Source of the DNA: Platycnemis pennipes
Taxonomy: Eukaryota > Arthropoda > Insecta > Odonata > Platycnemididae
DNA: 64,000 nt
NCBI GenBank assembly: GCA_933228895.1
Contig: OW121855.1
Location: forward strand, 70,642,698-70,706,697
Direction: 5' to 3'
Below the pieces are notes generated by a model. That model saw only the letters and a list, made by a program, of their open reading frames with translations, ran no database searches and was not told the DNA's origin. Of this stretch, positions 57,533 to 64,000 are shown in pieces. The position numbers and the translations under genes are program-made. Each line of letters starts with the position of its first letter. Within the stretch, counting starts at the first letter, position 1.

Positions 57533-58424
57533 TTAAAGCTTCTTAGTGCATTTTTTTATATTACTTTTATCTCTACTGAAAAACTCTCAACTTATGCATG
57601 GGTGATGTATTTATATTTTAAAGCTAGTATTGATGCATGCATATGGAAGTGCGCAAACTGCAGGATCATTTGCAACTACATGCTACTCCGGATATAAAAT
57701 ATAGAATAATAAATTTCTGCTACAAACTCCACTACAGGAATAAAATTCTGCTAGAATTAAGCTACAACAGTGAAAAAATTCTCTCATGGATGTGATGTCA
57801 ATCACGTATTTTGTACAAATAATGATATGCCTGTTAATTTCGTGAAATAACATCCATAACCATCTTCGCATGGTTATTTCTGAGATGAAGGCTCTGAAAT
57901 AAGAGCTTAAAAAGGAGTTCATCTTTATGTTTACCACCTTCCAAAAGTAGATTATGATATAGATAAAGTAATTAAATAAGAAATAAGTGATAAATTAAAA
58001 TAATTAAATATGTAGTTTTATTGGAAGTAAGAAACTCTCTCATTGTTGGTTTGGAAAGATACACTACTTGTCTCTTTCTAAATTAGCATTTCCATGAGAA
58101 ATTACACATTCTTCTACAAGAGGAACTTTAAGAACCCACTGGCTAGAGTCTTTATCATTCAGCCACTGTTTTGCAATGATGATTTTCCACGCTGATATTT
58201 TTTAGCCATGCTTTTCTATTTTAAGTCTCAGAGCCTCAATTTTCTGTTCACTCGGAAACAGAATGTAAAATTTTTGTACCGGTTGACTACATAGAAAGAA
58301 GTAAAATATTAACAGCCTTTAGTATCCCACATAATCTTTTTTCTAACATAAAAATTCATGTAATAAAACCCCTAATTCAAGTGAGCACATCCTGAATATA
58401 TCTAACAAACATCAGTAACTTGTC

Positions 58425-58520
58425 AGTTGGTTCAGCAACTCCAGCAACGGGGATGAAACATTGGCGTTTTATCACTTGACGTGGGTATTCACCCAAAAGA
58501 ACATCGCTGGATCAGCAACT
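58425..58520 (+). repeat. Degenerate hammerhead-type repeat
   Basis: CAACTCCAGCAACGGGGATG followed by AAACATTGGCG resembles the core half of the 40.2-kb element (GTAGCAGAGGGGAAACGTTGG). The CTGANGA half is not convincing, so this may be an old relic. Confidence 0.25.
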
Positions 58521-59768
58521 AGATTTCTCAAAAAATCATAGAAAAGCCTGCAAAAAATATATTGCATAGCCTACCAGTATGCCTATTTACAATGTACTTA
58601 CAGTAAAGTATGCTAAATCACGAACAGGATTTTTAAAATCCTTTATAACTAAGTCATAGTATTTTTCCTATGTAGGCCAGCCTACCCTTAAAGAATAGCT
58701 GGGGATGCCGGGTATTTAAATTTGGGGAGAACGCAGAATGCCATATGGCTGGTATCGGCCGACTATTCGCCTATCATCCCGCAACAACCCCCTCTCCTAC
58801 TCTTAATATCCATCCCCCTCCCCTTCCAACTACCACTTTTGTTCGAACATGCAGCCAGCGGTCATGTTCAAATTGACAAAATTGTTACATTTTGCTCACA
58901 CGCAACAGGTTTCGTGCAATAGGCCAATTAACTACGCAGATGACAATGTCGCATTACTTTGAGTCTCCTGAATCACTGCATATAGTGAGCGTTCCACAGA
59001 ATTGGGGTGGTCGGTGACCTTGTTTACTTTGACTGTGGGATGAGTAATAAAAAGATTAGGGAGCTCGGAGTTCTAGGGGAGGCGATCACTAATTGCTACA
59101 GAAGAGATGCATGCCTGGGTTACTCTAGTTCCAGGTGAAGGTATCTGACTCCGAGGATGTGTTGCCATGCAGGTGTGAATCAAGTATCTTGATGTGCCTT
59201 GGAAGTTGAAAAAAAGTGAAGCAAATTTTGCCAATCTGCATGGTCGTATCACTCACAATTACGGTAAGGTGTGTTTACATGATGCATGTAATCGCACAAT
59301 TACGTGGCTGGACAGATGTGTGAATAAATGTTCCAAATTTTATTTTATGGCCACGCATTCAAACATTTGCACAATTTTGCATATTTACACGATGCTAATT
59401 TTGATGGTGAATGTGTTAACGCATCTACTCGCGTGGGACATGCATTGTGTAAACACGGTTTAATATGCTGCGATCTTGAATTTATATGCTTATTGATGGC
59501 AACTGAACAGAAATTACGGGCAATTACCACAAGTAAGTATAATAATAGTTACGAGAATGTATAGAACAGAACGCATTGCTAGTCTCAAAATATGGTTCAC
59601 CTCCGATTATTCCACAAATTGACAGAACATTGTCATTGCATACAAGCAATAGTCATTAATTTTAGGTGGCAAAATGTTTATGAGAACTAAATGGAATGAA
59701 AGAATGCCCGATTTTGCCACAAAAAGCATTTGAGAAAGCATGGCGCTGATTATATACTTGTACAAAAA

Positions 59769-60289
59769 ATTCTTGATCAAAAAAACATACCCAAATTTAT
59801 AAAATAAGGATTTTTGTCTTGAATTAAGAATTTTTAACATTCCCGACTCAGACCAGAAAATTACAAATAATCCATGAACATTTCCCTGCATTGAAAATTC
59901 AAGAATAATTCCAGATTTTCCTGATCCGTGGACACCCTGTACTTTACAAATAATCCATCAACATTTCCCTGCATTGAAAATTCAAGAATAATTCTGGATT
60001 TTCCTGGTTTTCCTGGTCAGTGGACACCCTGTACTTCACCCGATTGCTGTCACAGGGTGATGTCGCCACATTAATTTTTGCACCGTTCAAAAGTAGCATT
60101 TTTCGATGCCAATGGCAAAGAAACTAAGCACCAGAGAGAAGTGGGACCAAGTACCTTTCGTTTTACTTTCCAAGCTTATTATTGAAAATTAGTAGACTTC
60201 CCTATCCTGATTCAGGGGATGGACTGGAAGGGTGACATAGATAGTTGAAATCTGACGTTCATGCTAATTCTTGATCAAAAAAACATACC
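59769..60289. repeat. Pair of identical 23-bp direct repeats flanking a ~475-bp segment
   Basis: The 23-mer starting ATTCTTGATCAAAAAAACAT and ending ACC occurs at 59769-59791 and 60267-60289. Between them lie tandem transposon-end-like units (59863-60036). The repeats could be an unusually long target duplication or remnants of a rearrangement. Confidence 0.75.
59863..60036 (+). repeat. Two tandem copies of a CAGGGTGTCCAC-ended unit
   Basis: Units of about 81 and 93 bp share ACAAATAATCCAT(G/C)AACA, TTTCCCTGCATTGAAAATTC and GTGGACACCCTGTACTT; the second has an added TTTTCCTGG repeat. The inverted end CAGGGTGTCCAC resembles the CAGGGTGGC ends of the element at 43-44 kb. Confidence 0.7.
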
Positions 60290-60294
60290 AAAGG

Positions 60295-60480
60295 GTTCTA
60301 CTGGTCAGTCTTATTGGTGAGAGCTCAGTACGTAGGCCCAACATGTGACATTAAAACATCAGCATAGAGGGTTCAATTCCCCGAGCCTAAAAGGGATTAC
60401 CAAAAGGATGTGACGGACTGAAAATCACACAGCTCTAGTTCAGCTGAATGCCCAGAGATTTATCCTGAATTCCAAACCTA
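60295..60480 (+). mobile_element. tRNA-derived SINE
   Basis: TTGGTGAGAGCTCAGTACGT (A-box side) and GAGGGTTCAATTCCCCGAGC (B box, about 60367-60386) make a good polymerase III promoter pair, followed by a non-tRNA body. The family differs from the 5-12 kb family. Not a functional tRNA: stems do not pair. Confidence 0.5.
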
Positions 60481-60646
60481 ACCAAATGGAATGTAACACT
60501 GAAAAGCACAAATTAATATTTTTAGGACTTTCTTACACATGAATTTATTTCCTTGTTAGGTAAAGGCAGAAGAAAATGGGGAAACTTAGGTAGATTGAAA
60601 GAGTTAGGTCTTTAAAGTGTTTTTGACACCAGGGGTATGGACTAAC

Positions 60647-60899
60647 CTCTTTCCACCTCTGGTGGCTCCTGACTGCTACGGCGATGAGAGGCTCCTGTGG
60701 CTGATCCCGTACTGCTATTCGACAGACTGCTAATATCCTCTCGGTCGTGGGAGTCATCCGGCTCCCCACGATGATGGTATCCTCCTCCACTGCTGTACGT
60801 CCCTCCTCGTTCATAATATCTATCTCCTCCACTCATGGTCCCAGAATTCCCCACAGCATAGCGGTCCTCTTTGGAGCTACGGTCCATGAAGCGCTCCTC
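60647..60899 (-). CDS. THOC2-like exon 3
   Basis: 253 bp; acceptor TATCTTCAG|GAG at 60900, donor AAAGAG|GTTAGT at 60646. It begins EERFMDRSSKEDRYAVGNSG, continues through a Gly/Tyr/Ser-rich patch (YYERGGTYSSGGGYHHRGE) and ends HRRSSQEPPEVER plus one base. Phase 0 in, phase 1 out, matching both neighbours. Ser-Arg and Glu-Pro rich sequence suggests a disordered region that could be phosphorylated. Confidence 0.8.
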
Positions 60900-61019
60900 C
60901 TGAAGATACCACAAAAAATATATGTCCCACATTGACATGTTGAGTTTGGGAGGCATCTGCCAAGCCATTACGTCAATATCAATATTTTTCATAATGTGGA
61001 CCAGAAGGAATAAACTCAC
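60900..61019 (-). other. THOC2-like intron 2 (120 bp)
   Basis: Short intron GTGAGT...TATCTTCAG between two well-phased exons. Reading through it keeps an open frame for a while, which explains the long artificial frame over this spot. Confidence 0.7.
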
Positions 61020-61176
61020 CCTATAAATCCTCTCCTCTCTTGTCTTTTCCTCCTTCTTTTCCTTGGTTCTCCTTTCCTTGTCTGTATCCTCCCGCCTCTC
61101 TTCCTTCTTAGACAATTTCTCTTTGTTCTCATAGCTTTCCTTCCCTTTGTCTTTCTCTACCCTTTCTTTACTTTGC
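61020..61176 (-). CDS. THOC2-like exon 2
   Basis: 157 bp; acceptor CGTTTCAG|G at 61177, donor TATAGG|GTGAGT at 61019. One base completes Gly, then QSKERVEKDKGKESYENKEK, continuing LSKKEERREDTDKERRTKEK and KEEKTREERIYR. Almost entirely Lys/Glu/Arg, like the KEK-rich C-terminal tail of vertebrate THOC2. It may be helical but low complexity makes similarity searches unreliable. Confidence 0.8.
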
Positions 61177-61882
61177 CTGAAACGAGTTTTAACTTGATAC
61201 AATCTTTTAACCAAGACCATAACACATTCTGTTATCCAAAGTGAACTAAATTGATCATCAATGATACAACAGCCACAAAAAAATTTTAAACATCGTCATG
61301 TAAAATCATACAGGAAATTTGAACTTACAGCAAACTAAATCTCAACTGTACAGATTAAGTACCTGAACTAAAAACTGCAACACTACACATTAAGGCTGAA
61401 ATTATCAAATATTCACAAACAAAAAAAGCTAGAATGTATTCTGCACAAAGTGGAGCATTAAATACAACCATAAATTACGACAATGCATACTTTTCCTTTC
61501 TAAACAGTTCCTTTGTGAAAATAACTTCCACAAATTATTAGAGTTTTCACCCTCTGGTGTTATGTGTCCTTGCAATGCATCCATTCTAAGTTAAAATGGT
61601 ATCTTAACATCTGTTACTTCAGAAGTATGAAAACTTAAGATGATGGCATGAATTCAAGACTATTCTCGTAAATAAAATAAAATGACTACAATGCCTAATA
61701 CCTCCAGTTATACACGGGATGCCAATTACACTTATCAACCCTAAAAATTATCATAAAATGTAGTCAAAACTTCTTATTGCGATGTTTACTTCAATCACAA
61801 TTATTACAGTCAAAAGTTCATTTAACTAAATTAAAATTAAATTAAACCCTTGAAAAAGTATTTCTGCATACATCCAACTTAC
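61177..61882 (-). other. THOC2-like intron 1 (706 bp)
   Basis: AT-rich, starts GTAAGT on the minus strand and ends TTTCAG. No transposon recognised. Confidence 0.6.
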
Positions 61883-62054
61883 CCAGAATCTCGTTTGATT
61901 TCTGAGGTATTTGTTGCTGAAGCTGACTTAGATGGAACAGACTTAGCACCACTGGAATCAACTTGGCGACTGGCACTCTTCTTTTCTTTACTCTCCTTTG
62001 ACACTTCCTTAGTCTTCTCAGTAGCATGCCTTTCAGACGACCTCTCCTTCTCCG
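61883..62054 (-). CDS. THOC2-like exon (first one visible), putative THO complex subunit 2 C-terminal tail
   Basis: 172 bp; acceptor TATGCAG|CG at 62055, donor TCTGG|GTAAGT at 61882. Encodes EKERSSERHATEKTKEVSKE, then SKEKKSASRQVDSSGAKSV, ending SEIKRDSG. THOC2 is the large scaffold of the nuclear THO/TREX complex, which couples transcription to mRNA packaging and export; its C-terminus is a long charged disordered tail. The visible exons encode about 245-280 residues of such a tail, with segment order like human THOC2 (KEK-rich, EPE..KRRK-I/M-D/E, KERK, KRRKEE, SPY). The conserved helical N-terminal part is not in the window, so identity is an inference; a MAP7-like or other charged protein is the alternative. 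Upstream exons lie above 62054, probably beyond 64000. Confidence 0.6.
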
Positions 62055-62363
62055 CTGCATACATAAATGGATCAATGGAAATTAATAGAAAAGATCATGT
62101 CTACCTACATAGATACTTTCAGAAGTCACATACAGTGATGACCACAATAGTGAGTGTGGCTTATAGCAAGAATATCACCAGTAACTTTTTTATAATGGTC
62201 AGTCAAGGATGAAAAGCAAATAGAGTTCTAGTGGTTACGAAGAGTGGCAATTTCTGTAGTACAGCCATAACAAGTCTAATTTTTCCATGACAGTTGTCCC
62301 AGTAGCAAAATTGACAGCCCCATGAGAGACTACGGGCCAAATTCACCAACAAAAATATTCGTT

Positions 62364-62397
62364 TTAACTCGGTTAATTTTTGGATTAACCGAGTTAA
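62364..62397. repeat. Perfect 14-bp-arm hairpin
   Basis: TTAACTCGGTTAAT and ATTAACCGAGTTAA are exact reverse complements with a 6-base loop. A diverged TTAACTCGATTAAT follows at about 62425-62440, so the motif is repeated. Confidence 0.8.
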
Positions 62398-62689
62398 TGT
62401 GACTTTTCTGTTTCACCAGTACTATTAACTCGATTAATATTTTTACCGGAGGTTTTCACCAGGCGAAATCTTATTATCTGAGATAATTCTGCAGAAGCAA
62501 CATGGCACGCGGGTGATTTTGAGCTACTTTTAGATATTAGTGACATCGTCGAGACCTTTGTGCACAATTATCGTTATTTAAGGCAATAACTAGGTGGATT
62601 AAGGAACGTGATAATTGATTTGAACCCAAAAGCTGAGATTTTATTTGTCCTGAGTTAATAAACGCTGCGAAAAGCACTTAGCAACAATT

Positions 62690-62835
62690 CAGGTGAAGTC
62701 TTCTCGGGATTTCCACCGTGTTAAATATTTATATAACACCATTCCCACGGATGACTCATTCAGGGTGAGAGCTTCTTCACTCACCCTGAAGATGATGGAT
62801 GAGTCATCCGTGGAATCTTTGGTGTTACATGAAGG
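62690..62835. mobile_element. Imperfect hairpin with hammerhead-like core
   Basis: Arms at 62736-62768 and 62780-62824 pair through ACACC, CCACGGATGACTCAT and TCAGGGTGA, with a few extra bases in the right arm. The plus strand reads CTGAAGATGATGGATGAGTC then ATCCGTGGAATCTTTGGTG, followed by AAATAAA. This parallels the 40.2-kb core, but CGAAAC is replaced by CGTGGAA. Probably an old member of the same family. Confidence 0.4.
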
Positions 62836-63435
62836 ATAAATAAAAACAAATAGCATGTATCTAACCTTTAAACACTACCTTATTTAAATGTAAATACACT
62901 TCTCACGACAATTACTCTTACACACTTCAAGCATAATTAAACATATTTTATAACCCTCGAGAATTCTTGCTGAGTAATCAGGGAACATTGCCGCATATGG
63001 TCATGTATACGATTCACCCATCGCTAAAAAATCTTAGCGTGACAGCCAACCGGAATCGAATTGTAAAATATTAATATAATTATAAACATGTTTGGTTGAT
63101 CAGGTATCTCTTGTCACAGAAATTGCTTCTCTCGTCATCGTGTCTGATCTTTCATAATCACGTCTGGTGAAATTTAATGTAGTGTGAAATTGTTCCGTCT
63201 TTCTTATCAAAATACGATAGGCCTCACATTTCTATAAAAACAGTTTATTTTGTATCAGGCCTAGCATACCTCGACCGCTATTTCTCCTCTCTCCTAGCTT
63301 TCCCCAGCAAAATTGTGGCTGCCACTGTTGTAATGGACACTGCAGCAGCAGATGCGAAAATTAAACCATACCGATCCATTATTAATAGCTCTGTTTCACT
63401 TCAGATAAACTTAAACCTCTATATCTAGAAAGCTT

Positions 63436-63560
63436 TATACCGTATTTACTTGTGTAAGCCGCACAAATTTTTTCCGAAAGTCCAGTGAAAAAATGGGGGT
63501 GCGAGGCTTACATGAATCCTCCAGATTTTCATGTAAGCTGCGCACCATTTTTCCTGAAAT
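63436..63560 (+). repeat. Pogo-type transposon end-like repeat
   Basis: ACCGTATTTACTTGTGTAAG resembles the pogo element end at 47076 (CCGTATTTACCC), and is followed by two diverged copies of a TGTAAGC(C/T)GCGCAC-type motif. No opposite end found within the window. Confidence 0.4.
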
Positions 63561-64000
63561 TCCTGTTTTTTTTTCTCCTAAGTTTCGCATTCTGTGAACA
63601 TATCGACATAATAGGTAAGTATGGTCTAGTAGTAAATCGTACATTGTAAAGTATTCTGAAATTTTAAAGTAATTAGTAATAAAAATCCACGTTTAACAAA
63701 GTCTGATCATACAACGGTACTTGAAGAAATGCTAGATCAGAAACACCACTTGACAAAGCAATAGCTTTATCACGCATAGATCGTACGTAGGACAACACAT
63801 TGTAGCACTGATATGTATTTAAATCTGTATCCTGTAAGCTGCCGCAAGGGGGTGGCGTCTTTATGTCTTTTCAAAATTGTAAGCGGAGTATGTTTCAGTA
63901 TCATGTATCTATAGCAACATTTTTACATAATAGATAGCTCCATTTGCATACACATTAAAGTTACATTGCAAAGACATGACAAAGAATTTGTTTCAAAGGG

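Larger units (their letters stand above)
53846..60646 (-). other. THOC2-like intron 3 (~6.8 kb)
   Basis: Holds a hAT-type element with target duplication (53.9 kb), an RNase H-bearing LINE end (55.4-56.1 kb), a perfect 81-bp inverted repeat (56.1 kb), a piggyBac-like element (56.4-57.5 kb), hAT-like ends (59.9 kb) and a SINE (60.3 kb). The remaining parts, such as 57.6-59.8 kb, are AT-rich with no recognisable gene. Confidence 0.55.
62055..64000 (-). other. Probable THOC2-like upstream intron
   Basis: No firm exon. Contains hairpins at 62364-62397 and 62736-62824 and a transposon-end-like stretch at 63440-63560. A weak exon candidate on the minus strand (about 63337-63268) is discussed among rejected items. 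Confidence 0.4.

Noticed and set aside
59194..59463. Plus-strand 89-codon frame with several Cys (GKVCLHDACNRTITWLDRCV).
   Set aside because: Cys spacing fits no domain I know, overlapping frames are equally open, and there is no splice or start context.
60642..61220. Single 192-codon minus-strand frame covering two exons and the intron between them.
   Set aside because: The middle (VSLFLLVHIMKNIDIDVMAW) is intron 2 read through; strong GTGAGT donor and TCTTCAG acceptor and phase agreement favour splicing.
50072..62054. Identification of the minus-strand gene as MAP7/ensconsin from the motif AED.L.LAEKRR.
   Set aside because: The neighbouring exons (EPPEVERDSKRRKME, KERK, SPYVRE) fit the order of the THOC2 tail better, and MAP7's adjoining coiled coil is absent. 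Kept as the main alternative.
63268..63337. Minus-strand candidate exon upstream of the THOC2-like gene (acceptor CTGCTGCAG, donor CGAG|GTATGC) whose end phase would fit the exon at 62054.
   Set aside because: The encoded CPLQQWQPQFCWGKLGERRN is Trp/Gln-rich and unlike the charged tail; a 70-bp open frame with matching phase can arise by chance.

Overview
This window is animal nuclear DNA, most likely from an insect with a large, repeat-filled genome. It is AT-rich, has spliced genes with introns up to about 11 kb, and carries many decayed animal transposons: RTE-like LINEs, an RNase H-bearing LINE, pogo/Tigger, hAT, piggyBac-like elements, tRNA-derived SINEs and hairpins resembling Penelope-like hammerhead repeats. 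I see no bacterial operons, CRISPR array, rRNA or intact tRNA gene. The exact taxon cannot be settled from sequence alone.

Layout. 1-4.9 kb: CpG-poor DNA with an RTE-like relic (minus strand) and a TA-flanked inverted-repeat transposon; no gene seen. 4.95-22.2 kb: CpG-richer, apparently intergenic DNA holding a cluster of tRNA-derived SINE copies and several broken RTE fragments. 22.2-28.7 kb (plus strand): a two-coding-exon C2H2 zinc-finger gene with a probable promoter near 22.25-22.5 kb and a long, transposon-free 3' region ending at polyadenylation signals near 28.65 kb. About 29 or 33.6 kb up to beyond 62.05 kb (minus strand): the 3' part of a large gene whose linked exons encode a Lys/Glu/Arg/Ser-rich tail resembling the C-terminus of THO complex subunit 2 (THOC2). 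Seven coding exons join in perfect reading phase, with an eighth at 33.6-33.7 kb; the N-terminal part lies beyond base 64000.

The two genes are convergent and do not obviously cooperate: one is a putative DNA-binding protein, the other a putative mRNA-export/transcription-coupling factor. The THOC2-like introns carry nearly all of the identifiable DNA transposons: a nested element with a 5-bp target duplication (43.07-44.43 kb), a complete-ended but dead pogo element (47.08-49.24 kb), a hAT-type element with an 8-bp duplication (53.90-54.42 kb), a piggyBac-like element with palindromic subterminal repeats (56.39-57.53 kb), and four hairpins with hammerhead-like cores (39.5, 40.2, 56.1 and 62.7 kb).

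The observations most worth following up are the hammerhead-like hairpin family, including a perfect 81-bp inverted repeat, the nested transposon with an unusual 5-bp duplication, and the apparent CpG contrast between gene bodies and the 5-22 kb intergenic block. Identities rest on reading motifs and splice phase by eye; no database search was possible.
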